64,000 nucleotides of DNA from Oscillospiraceae bacterium (GCA_017466865.1 JAFTTI010000013.1:1-64000); one strand, 5' to 3'; counted from the first letter of the stretch, positions 26,746-35,402 are shown. Notes: generated from the letters alone by a model not told the origin. A program made the numbers and translations.

Positions 26746-27726
26746 ATGAGTTCAGCTATTGAATTTGGAAATCCCTTACTTAAAATAGACACAAGCTTTC
26801 AGTCCTATCTCATTCTTCATTCTCTGACACCGAAGATAACATCAGAAAGTGTAAACTACGCTTTTCAGACCGAATGTCTTTCAAGACAGTCACTCAATAA
26901 TATTTCGGGCTGGAACAAGCTTGTGAAATCAATAACCTCATCGGATATGCCATCTGTTATGAAAAGATATTTTGATGGTGCTGTTACCGTTGACGGTTGG
27001 AATAATACAAAAATATACGATATAGCAAAGACTTGTGCTGAAAGGTTAAAAGCACGTCTCCCTGCTATAATGATAAATACCAAAATCGAAAAACCCGAAC
27101 TTGTTGCGGTTTTTGCCGATGGTATTGAACCTTGTATTGTTATGACAAAAACTCTCGTTGGAATGTGCAGCGAAGAAGAACTTGTATTTATTCTCGCAAC
27201 AGGCATTTCAAAAACACATAATAATCATTGTATCTACAATTTTGTTGCACCATATATCGGATTTGCCGAGGGTACGGAAAAGCAGAAGAACTTTACCCGT
27301 ATCGAAAGCATTCCTAAACAGCTCAACTACATAATGAACGACTGGGCAAAATTTTCGGATATAACAAATGACCGTGCTGTTATGGTCTGTCTTGATGAAC
27401 CCGAAAGATTCCCGCACATTCTTAAATCTCTTATGGAAAAGAAAATCTCGTTATCTATGAACTATGATAACAGCGAAAGTTTCAAGCCCGAAGATGTTAT
27501 TGCGGAATATAACAAATCGGTTAAGCTTACTGCTGCAAGAGAGCTTTCTATTCCTGATGAAACCACAAGGGCTGTGAGAAGAATTTATTGTGCACTTGAA
27601 TTTCTCAACTGTGAAATTTATTACAATTGTCGCAGTGATATAAGTTCTGAAAACAGACACGTTGTAAACAAACCGATGGTTGACCTTCGTTGTGATATTA
27701 TCATCGGTGCAAAGGGGGTTGAGTAA
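26746..27726 (+). CDS. degenerate M48-like pseudopeptidase between two dynamin-like genes
   Basis: 326 residues, AAGGAGG before the ATG, no signal peptide or clear membrane helix. The middle has the layout of an M48 zinc peptidase: PAIMIN...GIEPCIVMTKTLVGMCSEEELVFIL, then the place where HExxH should be. There it reads ATGISKTHNNH (about 151-161), so both His and the Glu of HExxH are lost. The later motif WAKFSDITNDRAV (about 200-212) resembles the third-ligand motif SEFSADRAG of the family. I infer a catalytically dead scaffold that could bind the flanking GTPases. The homology is by eye and needs a profile search. Confidence 0.55.
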   Translation: MSSAIEFGNPLLKIDTSFQSYLILHSLTPKITSESVNYAFQTECLSRQSLNNISGWNKLVKSITSSDMPSVMKRYFDGAVTVDGWNNTKIYDIAKTCAERLKARLPAIMINTKIEKPELVAVFADGIEPCIVMTKTLVGMCSEEELVFILATGISKTHNNHCIYNFVAPYIGFAEGTEKQKNFTRIESIPKQLNYIMNDWAKFSDITNDRAVMVCLDEPERFPHILKSLMEKKISLSMNYDNSESFKPEDVIAEYNKSVKLTAARELSIPDETTRAVRRIYCALEFLNCEIYYNCRSDISSENRHVVNKPMVDLRCDIIIGAKGVE

Positions 27727-27727
27727 T

Positions 27728-29503
27728 ATGGATAACGAAAAAATGACAAGTCAGTCCGAACTCAATCTCGAAAGTGCTTTAAAGAGTATAGAGTTTGTTC
27801 AGAACAGTTATCAGAGCCTTATAAACGATAAGGAACTCTGTGAAATGCTCGGCGAAGAATTCTCGGATAGAATGAAAGAATGGGACAGAATTATCACCAA
27901 GCGACGCAACGAACCCTTCTCTCTCGTTATACTCGGAGATTTTAAGCGTGGTAAGAGTACTATAATCAATGCGATTTTAGGAAAACAGCTTGCTCCCGTT
28001 AACGCTGCTCCCGAAACTTTTACAATCAATACAATTTCGTATGGTGAAAAGCCATCTGTTACTGCTGTTCTCAAGAACGGAAAGAAAATGGAACTCGGTA
28101 TGGAAGACCTTTTGCGTGAAAGACTTGAAACTATTATGCAGAATCTCCCCTCACCTATCGAATATATCGATGTAAGGGATGATGCAGAAATTTTAAAGGA
28201 AATCCGCATTGTTGACACTCCCGGTCTTTCTGATATTACAGACCTTGACCAGCAGGTTCAGGATTATCTCATCAACGCTGACGCTGTTATCTATGTTGCA
28301 TCAGCACTCCTTCCCTTCTCTGAATCAGAGCAGATGTTCCTTGCTACACATGTTGCTCCTCAGAAATTCGGAAAGATTTATGTTCTTGTAAATATGATCG
28401 ACGCTCTCAATACAAGAGAGGACATCGACAAGATTCTTACAAGAGTAGCGCTCTGTTGTCAGCAGATCGTTCCTAACGCTGTTGTTTACGGAATAAGCGG
28501 TGTTGACGAATTCAAGAGAAAGACTGACGCTCCTCGTTCTGACCTTAAGGGATTCCAGGAATACTATGAAACAGAATTCTTCAAGTTTGAACGTTCACTC
28601 AGAAGAGATATTATCACTCAGAAGGATTATCTGAGAGTTCAGCGTGTTCTTACTATGCAGGAAATTATGCTTGAAGATACTGCTGCAAGAGTTGATATGA
28701 TTGCAGAAATGTCATCACTTGACAAGCAGAAGCTTGATGCATTAATGCTTGGGTTTCTCGAAGAAAGTACTAACCTTAATGCTGCAATTGAGGCAAACCG
28801 TCCGAAACTTTTACTCGGTATTGCCGAAATGAAGCAGGAAGCAGAACGCTGGATGTATGAATTCTTCTCAAAACTCAGAGAAGATATAGTTGCTTGCAGA
28901 AATGAAGTTACTGCTGAAGATGTTGAATCTCACTTCCATTCATACCTTATGGATAAAGTAGGCGAAGCATACAGAAAATGTATCGAAGCCCATCAGGCAA
29001 GAACTGACGCTCTTATCGACAGAATGAGCAGAGATCTCGCTAAGAAGCTCGGTATAGGTCATCTTGCTACAACTGCCATAGGCGGTGCGGGTAGCGTAAG
29101 CGACTATATGAGAGAAGTCAACGAACAGGTTGCAAAATCTGTAAAGAATGTTACAGGAAAAAGTTCGGATGCATTCCCTTCAGCTACTATTTCTTCATTC
29201 AAGCTTATTTTAAGAACAAAAAAGCGTTCAGACATTATAGATGTTACGCTTGAAAAATTTGACGAAATAAGAAACAGCACTGTAAAAGACCTTTCGGTTG
29301 CTTACAATACTCTTGAAGAAAAGGCTCTCAAGCGCTTTGACAACCTTTATGAAACACAGCTTAATATGGGCAAGGATGCGATAAATCAGACTAAAGAAAT
29401 GATTGGCAAAAATGATAACGCCAAAATGTCTCAGGTTTTTGAAAAGACAAAAACTGTCATCGCAAATGCTTCTGAAGCGCTTAAAGAAGTTGCACTTGTA
29501 TAA
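27728..29503 (+). CDS. dynamin-like GTPase (DLP2)
   Basis: 591 residues from the ATG at 27728, with AAAGGGGG upstream; it starts 1 nt after the previous stop. Its GTPase motifs are complete: G1 GDFKRGKST (70-78), G2 APETFTINT, G3 DTPGLSD (163-169) and G4 NMID (222-225). A long helical stalk follows, with a short Gly/Ala-rich stretch (HLATTAIGGAGSVSDYM) in place of the long hydrophobic hairpin of DLP1. Bacterial dynamin-like proteins often work as unequal pairs, and this pair probably does too: DLP1 membrane-inserted, DLP2 soluble. Confidence 0.83.
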   Translation: MDNEKMTSQSELNLESALKSIEFVQNSYQSLINDKELCEMLGEEFSDRMKEWDRIITKRRNEPFSLVILGDFKRGKSTIINAILGKQLAPVNAAPETFTINTISYGEKPSVTAVLKNGKKMELGMEDLLRERLETIMQNLPSPIEYIDVRDDAEILKEIRIVDTPGLSDITDLDQQVQDYLINADAVIYVASALLPFSESEQMFLATHVAPQKFGKIYVLVNMIDALNTREDIDKILTRVALCCQQIVPNAVVYGISGVDEFKRKTDAPRSDLKGFQEYYETEFFKFERSLRRDIITQKDYLRVQRVLTMQEIMLEDTAARVDMIAEMSSLDKQKLDALMLGFLEESTNLNAAIEANRPKLLLGIAEMKQEAERWMYEFFSKLREDIVACRNEVTAEDVESHFHSYLMDKVGEAYRKCIEAHQARTDALIDRMSRDLAKKLGIGHLATTAIGGAGSVSDYMREVNEQVAKSVKNVTGKSSDAFPSATISSFKLILRTKKRSDIIDVTLEKFDEIRNSTVKDLSVAYNTLEEKALKRFDNLYETQLNMGKDAINQTKEMIGKNDNAKMSQVFEKTKTVIANASEALKEVALV

Positions 29504-29510
29504 AAAAATG

Positions 29511-29545
29511 AAAAGCAGTACAGATTTCTGTACTGCTTTTTTGTT
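29511..29545. terminator. bidirectional terminator of the dynamin operon and the NifX-like gene
   Basis: AAAAGCAGTACAGA (29511-29524) and TCTGTACTGCTTTT (29527-29540) form a 14-bp stem, followed by TTGTTTT on the plus strand. On the minus strand the tail is CATTTTTTTA. Confidence 0.88.
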
Positions 29546-29938
29546 TTAATGACAACTATGGGTTCCGCAACTATGTTCTCCGCAATTGTGACCTTCGCCG
29601 TGATCGTGATGGTCACATTTAGCATCGGGGTTATAGATGAGTTTTCCTGCTACAAAATCTTCTGCCGCTTTATCAGCATTTCCTGTTACACCGCCGTAAA
29701 CGGAAATTCCCGCACCCGCGAGAGCCATCTGTGCCCCGCCGCCTATTCCACCACAGATAAGGGCATTTACTCCTAAAGCTGAAAGGAGACCTGCTAATGC
29801 ACTGTGTCCGCTTCCGTTCGTATCAATAACTTCGGATGCAATGATTTTTCCGTTATCTTCGGTATAGATTTTGAAATGTGAAGAATGTCCGAAATGCTGG
29901 AAAACCTCTCCGTTTTCGTATGTTACTGCAATTCTCAT
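29546..29938 (-). CDS. NifX/NifB-type dinitrogenase cofactor-domain protein with metal-binding tail
   Basis: 130 residues from the ATG at 29938 (AAAAAGGAG upstream). The domain has the RNase H-like pattern of the NifX/NafY/VnfX family: MRIAVTYENGEVFQHFGHSSHFKIY, then GGIGGGAQMALAGAGISVYGG. The last 25 residues are rich in His and Cys (CDHHDHGEGHN, CGEHSCGTHSCH). No nitrogenase genes are in view. Such orphan proteins in anaerobes may carry Fe-S or Fe-Mo type clusters or other metals. Promoter at 29975-30002. Confidence 0.8.
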   Translation of the reverse strand: MRIAVTYENGEVFQHFGHSSHFKIYTEDNGKIIASEVIDTNGSGHSALAGLLSALGVNALICGGIGGGAQMALAGAGISVYGGVTGNADKAAEDFVAGKLIYNPDAKCDHHDHGEGHNCGEHSCGTHSCH

Positions 29939-29974
29939 AATAAAAAATCTCCTTTTTAAAAAGTCATCTATTAT

Positions 29975-30002
29975 ATTATACCACACTTAAAATTAAATTC
30001 AA
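29975..30002 (-). promoter_or_regulatory. promoter of the NifX-like gene
   Basis: TTGAAT (29997-30002), 16 nt, TATAAT (29975-29980) on the minus strand. Confidence 0.6.
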
Positions 30003-30006
30003 GAAA

Positions 30007-30046
30007 AAACAGTATTGAAAAAGGAATATCCTTTTCAATACTGTTT
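30007..30046 (-). terminator. mgtE terminator
   Basis: A long stem, AAACAGTATTGAAAA pairing with TTTTCAATACTGTTT and closed over GGAATATCC, lies 5 nt after the mgtE stop. The minus-strand transcript continues with a T-rich stretch. Confidence 0.85.
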
Positions 30047-30050
30047 TGTT

Positions 30051-31406
30051 TTAAAGATTTAAGAGCGCTGTCGCTGTTGTGAAATAAACAAGAAGCGACA
30101 ATGCGTCAACCATTGTTGTGATAAGAGGACTCGCCATAACAGCAGGGTCAAATCCTATCTTTTTAGCAAGCATAGGTAATGATGAGCCTATCACCTTTGC
30201 TACAAGAACGGTTATTAAAAGAGTAAGGCTTATTGTGAGTGATATAGCAACTTCAACACCCTCAAAAAGTATGAGTTTGAAGAAATTTGCAACCGCAAGA
30301 GTAAGTCCGCAAAGAATAGCTACTCTTGTTTCTTTCCAGATAACCTTTAAAATATCTCTGAATTCTATTTCGTCAAGTGAAAGTCCACGGATAATTGTTA
30401 CTGACGACTGACTTCCCGAGTTACCGCCTGTACCCATTATCATAGGAATAAACGATGTGAGAACAAGTTGTGCCGCAAGGGCTGATTCAAATGATGAAAT
30501 AATAAGTGTTGTGAAAGTTGCTGAAATCATAAGTAATAAAAGCCACGGAATACGCTTTTTCCAAATTTCAAAAACGGATGTTTTGAGATAAGGCTTATCG
30601 GTAGGTGTGATAGCCGCCATCATTTCGATATCTTCGGTTGTTTCTTCTTCAATGACATCGATAGCATCGTCGAATGTTACGATACCGACAAGGCGTGTTT
30701 CCTTATCGACAACAGGCAAAGCCATAAAGTTATACTTACTGAGTGATTGAGCAACTTCTTCCTGGTCGGTATGTGTTTCAACGCAGATGACATTTGTTTC
30801 CATAATGTTTTCAACAATGTCATCGTCATCGGCAACCAAAAGGTCCTTAAGAGAAAGCATACCGATAAGGGTTCTGTTCTGGTCTGTTACATAACAGGTA
30901 TAGATTGTTTCTTTATCAACGCATGTTCTTCTTATGCGTTTGATTGCTTCTTCAACGGTCATCTGCGGTCTTAAACTGAGATATTCCGTTGTCATGATGC
31001 TTCCTGCACTATCCTCGGGGTATTTGAGGATTTCGTTAATCATCTTACGCAGTTCAGGATCTGCTTGTTTTAGCACTCTTTTTACAACATTTGCAGGCAT
31101 TTCTTCTACGATATCAACGGCATCATCGACATAAAGTTCGTCAACAACGGCTTTGAGTTCGGCATCACTGAACCCTCTGATGAGATGTTCCTGCATATCC
31201 TCATCCATTTCAACGAATGCTTCTGCTGCAAGTTCTTTAGGCAGAAGTCTGAAAAGAAGAGGCAGTTTCTCCTCCTGAATTTCAGCGAAAATCAAAGCGA
31301 TATCCGCAGGGTTGATCGTAGTAAGAATGTCGCGCAGAGAGGCATATTTCTTTTCTTCCAAAAGTTTTTCTATTGTTACAGAAAAACCCTTGTAATTATC
31401 CCCCAT
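30051..31406 (-). CDS. mgtE: magnesium transporter MgtE
   Basis: 451 residues with the full MgtE layout: an N-terminal helical superhelix domain (about 10-130), two CBS domains (about 135-255) and five membrane helices (about 285-450). The pore-region motif GTGGNSGSQSSVTIIRGLS is intact. MgtE is a Mg2+-gated Mg2+ channel of the inner membrane. AAAGGAGG precedes the ATG. A leader of about 240 nt with strong secondary structure and a small ORF lies upstream, so expression is probably controlled after transcription starts. Confidence 0.95.
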   Translation of the reverse strand: MGDNYKGFSVTIEKLLEEKKYASLRDILTTINPADIALIFAEIQEEKLPLLFRLLPKELAAEAFVEMDEDMQEHLIRGFSDAELKAVVDELYVDDAVDIVEEMPANVVKRVLKQADPELRKMINEILKYPEDSAGSIMTTEYLSLRPQMTVEEAIKRIRRTCVDKETIYTCYVTDQNRTLIGMLSLKDLLVADDDDIVENIMETNVICVETHTDQEEVAQSLSKYNFMALPVVDKETRLVGIVTFDDAIDVIEEETTEDIEMMAAITPTDKPYLKTSVFEIWKKRIPWLLLLMISATFTTLIISSFESALAAQLVLTSFIPMIMGTGGNSGSQSSVTIIRGLSLDEIEFRDILKVIWKETRVAILCGLTLAVANFFKLILFEGVEVAISLTISLTLLITVLVAKVIGSSLPMLAKKIGFDPAVMASPLITTMVDALSLLVYFTTATALLNL

Positions 31407-31429
31407 AATTCATTCCTCCTTTACAAAGT

Positions 31430-31475
31430 AAAAGAGTTTTCACATAAAACTCTTTTCTGAAAGAGAGGAAGCTAC
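31430..31475 (-). promoter_or_regulatory. alternative hairpins upstream of the mgtE ribosome binding site
   Basis: On the minus strand AAAACTCTTTT (complement at 31430-31440) pairs with AAAAGAGTTTT (31446-31456) over a 5-nt loop, just upstream of the AAAGGAGG site. The same AAAGAG arm can instead pair with the CTCTTT that precedes it (about 31460-31466). The two pairings exclude each other, the form expected of an attenuation or translation switch. The T-run after the main stem is weak, so control at translation is as likely as termination. Confidence 0.5.
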
Positions 31476-31499
31476 GACGCAGTCGCAAAAATTACTTAA

Positions 31500-31586
31500 T
31501 CAGGCACAAAACAGACGCCCGATAATATAACAGTTACGGCATACGCCGCTACTTCGTCCCGGTTTTCCGCCGTTACCAGCGTCCAT
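31500..31586 (-). CDS. putative 28-residue leader peptide upstream of mgtE
   Basis: This ORF has a strong ribosome binding site (GGAGGTG, 6 nt before ATG) and lies 60 nt downstream of the mgtE promoter. The peptide begins MDAGNGGKPGRSSG and ends CRNCYIIGRLFCA, with three Cys and five basic residues. It shows no run of one amino acid as in classical attenuator peptides. Its mRNA is also strongly structured (see the overlapping element), so the region may work as RNA, as peptide or as both. I do not recognise the peptide. Confidence 0.5.
   Translation of the reverse strand: MDAGNGGKPGRSSGVCRNCYIIGRLFCA
31513..31584 (-). ncRNA. structured leader RNA of mgtE (riboswitch-like three-way junction)
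   Basis: The minus-strand transcript can fold into a closed multi-branch structure. The closing stem is GGACGC (31579-31584) with GCGTCT (31513-31518). Inside are a short CGG/CCG hairpin with an A-rich loop, and a nine-position stem AGTAGCGGC/GCCGTAACT (31532-31553) with loop GTAT and one A-A mismatch. I do not see the conserved core of the M-box Mg2+ riboswitch. Its place before a Mg2+ transporter gene makes a regulatory role likely. The fold was drawn by hand. Confidence 0.5.
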
Positions 31587-31646
31587 TTCGTTCACCTCCG
31601 AAAAATTCTTAATAATATATCAGGTATATTTTACCCGACCTTTACT

Positions 31647-31675
31647 ATTTTATCACACCGAAAAAAACTTGTCAA
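31647..31675 (-). promoter_or_regulatory. mgtE promoter
   Basis: TTGACA (31670-31675), 17 nt, TAAAAT (31647-31652) on the minus strand, with a TGA extension. It puts the transcription start near 31640, about 235 nt before the mgtE ATG. Confidence 0.8.
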
Positions 31676-31685
31676 CGAAAAAATA

Positions 31686-31715
31686 ACCTTTTCGGCAAAA
31701 TAATGCCGAAAAGGT
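31686..31715 (-). terminator. terminator of the ABC exporter operon
   Basis: ACCTTTTCGGCA (31686-31697) and TGCCGAAAAGGT (31704-31715) form a perfect 12-bp stem. On the minus strand TTATTTTTT follows. It lies 8 nt after the exporter stop and ends just before the mgtE -35 box. Confidence 0.9.
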
Positions 31716-31723
31716 CGATTTTA

Positions 31724-33610
31724 TTAAGATAACTCAAACATACCTGTATAAAGCTGATAATACTTGCCTTTTTGAGCGATAAGCTCGTCGTGGTTTCCTC
31801 TTTCAATGATTTTTCCCTTTTCGAGAACCATTATTGCGTGAGAATTTCTTACTGTTGAAAGACGGTGTGCGATAACGAAAACTGTTCTGCCTTCCATAAG
31901 GCTATCCATTCCTTTTTCAATAAGCGCTTCTGTTCTTGTGTCAATAGAACTTGTCGCTTCATCGAGAATGAGTACGGGTGGATCAGCTACTGCGGCTCTC
32001 GCTATTGCTATAAGCTGACGCTGACCTTGTGAAAGGTTTGCACCATCGGCTGTGAGGAGTGTATCATATCCCATAGGAAGATGCTTTATGAATGAATGTG
32101 CATTCGCGAGTTTAGCAGCAGCAATACATTCTTCATCGGTAGCGTCAAGTTTGCCGTAACGGATATTTTCCATAACCGTTCCTGTGAAAAGATGTGTATC
32201 CTGAAGTACCATTGAAAGAGAACGGCGAAGGTCTGCCTTCTTGATTTTATTGATATTTATTCCGTCGTATCTTATCTTTCCGTCAGGAACATCGTAAAAT
32301 CTGTTTATAAGGTTTGTAATCGTAGTTTTACCCGCGCCTGTAGAACCTACAAACGCTATCTTCTGTCCGTCCTTTGCCCATAAACTTATTCCGTTAAGAA
32401 CGGTTTTATTTTCTTCATATCCGAAATAAACATCATCAAATTCGACATTACCTGTAAGTCTTGTATAGGTAAGTGTTCCGTCGTTATGAGGATGTTTCCA
32501 AGCCCAGATACCTGTTCTCTTTTCGGTTTCCTTGATCTCTCCTTCGGGAGTGATTTCAGCATTCACAAGAGTTACATAGCCTTCATCGACTTCAGGTTCT
32601 TCATCAATGATATTGAATATTCTTTCAGCACCTGCGAGTGCTATAAGAATACTGTTGAACTGCTGTGAAATCTGTGTTATAGGCATAAAGAATGATTTTG
32701 TAAGCTGAACGAATGTTGCAACTGTTCCGAGAGAAATAATGCCATTTATAGCCATAATTCCGCCGACTACTGCTGTGATTGCATAGTGTGCGTGAGCGAG
32801 GTTACCCATAATAGGCATAAGAATGTTTGCAAATGTATGCGCTTTTGTTGCAGCAATGCAAAGGTCAGAATTTATCTTATCAAATTCGTCTTTGATTGTT
32901 TCTTCATAAGAGAAGACTTTTACAACTTTCTGTCCTTCAATCATTTCTTCGACAAAGCCGTTTACCTTCCCGATTTCTTCCTGCTGTTTCTTGAAGTATT
33001 TTCCGCTGTTTCCGCCGATTTTTCCGATAAGGAACATAACAAGGAAAAGCATAAGGACAACAAGTATTGTAAGCTGCCAGCTGAGAACTATCATTGTTAC
33101 GAAAACAGAAACAATGCTGAGAGTTGTTGTGAAGATATGGGAAATACTGTTACTTGTCATTTCACGGAGAGCGTCGACATCGTTTGTGAAACGGCTCATA
33201 AGTTCACCGTGAGTATGAGTGTCAAAGAACTTTATAGGAAGTTTCTGAAGTTTTACGAAAAGTTCTGTTCTTACCTTATCGAGTATTCTCGTTGAGATAT
33301 AAAGCATTATCTTATTAAGGGTAAAAGTCGAAACTGCACCTATGACATAAACAATGCCTACCGCTAAAACAGCCATTCCGAAATCTGCGATTGTGGGTGC
33401 ACCTGGAGCTTTCTCAACAATGGGTGTTATATAGGTATCTATAAGTTCTTTTAAGAAAAGTGTTCCCACAATAGAAGCGGCTGAACTGAATATAGCAGTT
33501 ATGACTGCAATTACGACAAGAAGTTTATACTCCTTATAGTAAGAAAAAATACGGGAAAAGATTTTCTTTATATCTTTTGGTGCGTCGGGAGCTTTCATAT
33601 TCTTTGCCAC
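31724..33610 (-). CDS. heterodimeric ABC exporter subunit, catalytically complete
   Basis: 628 residues: six membrane helices (about 30-330), then an ATPase domain. Walker A GSTGAGKTT, signature LSQGQRQ, Walker B VLILDEATSSID (catalytic Glu present) and H-loop IAHRLSTV are all canonical. An extra loop of about 50 residues, including GIWAWKHPHNDGT, sits just before the ATPase core. The start codon is GTG at 33610, immediately after the partner stop, with AAAGGAG upstream. It forms a pair with the next gene upstream, in the manner of LmrCD or BmrCD multidrug exporters. The substrate is unknown. Confidence 0.88.
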   Translation of the reverse strand: MAKNMKAPDAPKDIKKIFSRIFSYYKEYKLLVVIAVITAIFSSAASIVGTLFLKELIDTYITPIVEKAPGAPTIADFGMAVLAVGIVYVIGAVSTFTLNKIMLYISTRILDKVRTELFVKLQKLPIKFFDTHTHGELMSRFTNDVDALREMTSNSISHIFTTTLSIVSVFVTMIVLSWQLTILVVLMLFLVMFLIGKIGGNSGKYFKKQQEEIGKVNGFVEEMIEGQKVVKVFSYEETIKDEFDKINSDLCIAATKAHTFANILMPIMGNLAHAHYAITAVVGGIMAINGIISLGTVATFVQLTKSFFMPITQISQQFNSILIALAGAERIFNIIDEEPEVDEGYVTLVNAEITPEGEIKETEKRTGIWAWKHPHNDGTLTYTRLTGNVEFDDVYFGYEENKTVLNGISLWAKDGQKIAFVGSTGAGKTTITNLINRFYDVPDGKIRYDGININKIKKADLRRSLSMVLQDTHLFTGTVMENIRYGKLDATDEECIAAAKLANAHSFIKHLPMGYDTLLTADGANLSQGQRQLIAIARAAVADPPVLILDEATSSIDTRTEALIEKGMDSLMEGRTVFVIAHRLSTVRNSHAIMVLEKGKIIERGNHDELIAQKGKYYQLYTGMFELS

Positions 33611-33612
33611 AA

Positions 33613-35337
33613 TTATTCAGCTCCTTTCTGCTGAGAGTCATATACCTCTCTGTAAATTGCATTTGAAGAAAGAAGTTCCTCGTGAGTTCCTATTCCGTCA
33701 ATCTTTCCGTCATCAAGAACGATTATTCTGTCTGCATCACAAACAGATGAGATTCTCTGAGCTATGATGATAGTTGTTGTATCGGCGAGTTTTTCTCTGA
33801 AAGCCTGACGTATTTTGCTGTCTGTTGCTGTATCGACAGCGCTTGTGCTATCGTCAAGAATAACGATTGCAGGCTTTTTGAGAAGGGCTCTTGCTATACA
33901 AAGGCGCTGTTTCTGTCCGCCTGAAACATTGACTCCTCCCTGTCCCAAATCGGTGTCATAGCCATCGGGGAACGACATAATGAAATCGTGCGCCTGAGCG
34001 GCTTTACAAGCCTCGTAAATCTCTTCATCGGTAGCATTTTCATCTCCCCACTTGAGATTTTCCTTTATTGTTCCCGAGAAAAGAACATTTTTCTGTAAAA
34101 CCATAGCGACAGAGTTTCTGAGTGCATCAAGAGTATATTCCTTAACATTCTTTCCGCCGACTAAAACTTCACCCGAAAGAACATCGTAAAGTCTTGGAAT
34201 AAGCTGAACAAGTGTTGTTTTTGAAGAACCTGTTCCGCCGATTATTCCTATTGTTTCGCCTGATTTAATACTGAGGTTTATATTTTCAAGAGTGAGATTT
34301 TCTTTATCTTTTGAATAGCTGAAATTAACATCTTTAAACTCAATAGAGCCATCTGAAACAGATGTAAGTCCGTTTTCATTATCAGCAACATCAACTTCTT
34401 CATCGAAAACTTCTATTATTCTTTCAACAGATGCTCTTGAAAGAACGAGTGTTATGAATATCATAGACATCATCATAAGCGACATCAGAATCTGCATGAT
34501 GTATGTTATAAATCCTAAAAGTTCGCCGTCCTGCATTTCACCCGCTACCATAAGATTTCCGCCGAACCAGTAGATTGCGAGTGTGCAGCCATAGATAACA
34601 AGCTGCATAAAAGGCATTGAATAGATAATAACACTTTCAGCCTTATACTGCATATCCCTGAGTTTTTCTGATGCATCACGGAATTTCTGGCTTTCGTGGT
34701 CTTCTCTTACAAAAGCCTTTACAACTCTTATTCCGATAAGGTTTTCCTGAATACTTGCATTGAGTGCGTCATATTTTTTGAGCATTTTCTCAAAAAGAGG
34801 AAATGCAAATTTTGCTATAATTATAAGTGCTATTGCGAGAATGGGTACTGCAACGACAAATGTCATAGCGAGTTTAGAGTTTATTCTGAAAGCCTCGAAG
34901 GTTGCGATAGCAAGCATAAAAGGCGATCTTACAAATACTCTTATAAGCATCATATATGACATCTGTGTATTTGTAACATCGGTTGTGAGTCTTGTTATAA
35001 GGCTCGCTGTGCTGAATTTATCAACATTTGCAAAAGAAAAATCCTGAACTTTATCAAAAAGTTTTTTGCGGACATTTTTCGCAAATCCCATTGATGCCTC
35101 TGCGGCAAATTTTCCTGAAAGTGCACCGAACATAAGCGAAAATAATGCCATAGTAATCATTATAGCACCCATCTGTGCGACATATTTGATATTTCCTAGT
35201 TTTATTCCTCTGTCTACTATCTCTACCATTACGAGAGGTATTGTAGTTTCGAGGATAACTTCACAGATGACCATAATAGGTGCGAGTATCGACTGTTTAA
35301 GATACTTTCCGACACACGGAAAGAGTTTTTTTATCAT
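33613..35337 (-). CDS. heterodimeric ABC exporter subunit with degenerate ATP site
   Basis: 574 residues: six membrane helices and an ATPase domain. Walker A reads GGTGSSKTT, with Ser for the last Gly. Walker B ends ILDDSTSAVD, with Asp where the catalytic Glu should be, and the H-loop reads IAQRISSV, with Gln for His. The signature VSGGQKQR is intact. This is the usual asymmetry of heterodimeric exporters: one degenerate and one consensus site. It therefore pairs with the downstream gene. Promoter at 35374-35402. Confidence 0.88.
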   Translation of the reverse strand: MIKKLFPCVGKYLKQSILAPIMVICEVILETTIPLVMVEIVDRGIKLGNIKYVAQMGAIMITMALFSLMFGALSGKFAAEASMGFAKNVRKKLFDKVQDFSFANVDKFSTASLITRLTTDVTNTQMSYMMLIRVFVRSPFMLAIATFEAFRINSKLAMTFVVAVPILAIALIIIAKFAFPLFEKMLKKYDALNASIQENLIGIRVVKAFVREDHESQKFRDASEKLRDMQYKAESVIIYSMPFMQLVIYGCTLAIYWFGGNLMVAGEMQDGELLGFITYIMQILMSLMMMSMIFITLVLSRASVERIIEVFDEEVDVADNENGLTSVSDGSIEFKDVNFSYSKDKENLTLENINLSIKSGETIGIIGGTGSSKTTLVQLIPRLYDVLSGEVLVGGKNVKEYTLDALRNSVAMVLQKNVLFSGTIKENLKWGDENATDEEIYEACKAAQAHDFIMSFPDGYDTDLGQGGVNVSGGQKQRLCIARALLKKPAIVILDDSTSAVDTATDSKIRQAFREKLADTTTIIIAQRISSVCDADRIIVLDDGKIDGIGTHEELLSSNAIYREVYDSQQKGAE

Positions 35338-35373
35338 CTTTATAATCCTCCCTTAAAAATTATCACAAATACC

Positions 35374-35402
35374 ATTATACTCCTTATATTTTATAATGTA
35401 AA
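35374..35402 (-). promoter_or_regulatory. promoter of the ABC exporter operon
   Basis: TTTACA (35397-35402), 17 nt, TATAAT (35374-35379) on the minus strand, with GGGAGG before the first ATG. Confidence 0.65.

Noticed and set aside
31407-31680. M-box (ykoK) Mg2+ riboswitch upstream of mgtE
   Set aside because: The conserved M-box core is not recognisable and the leader is short; the visible structure and the small ORF are different.
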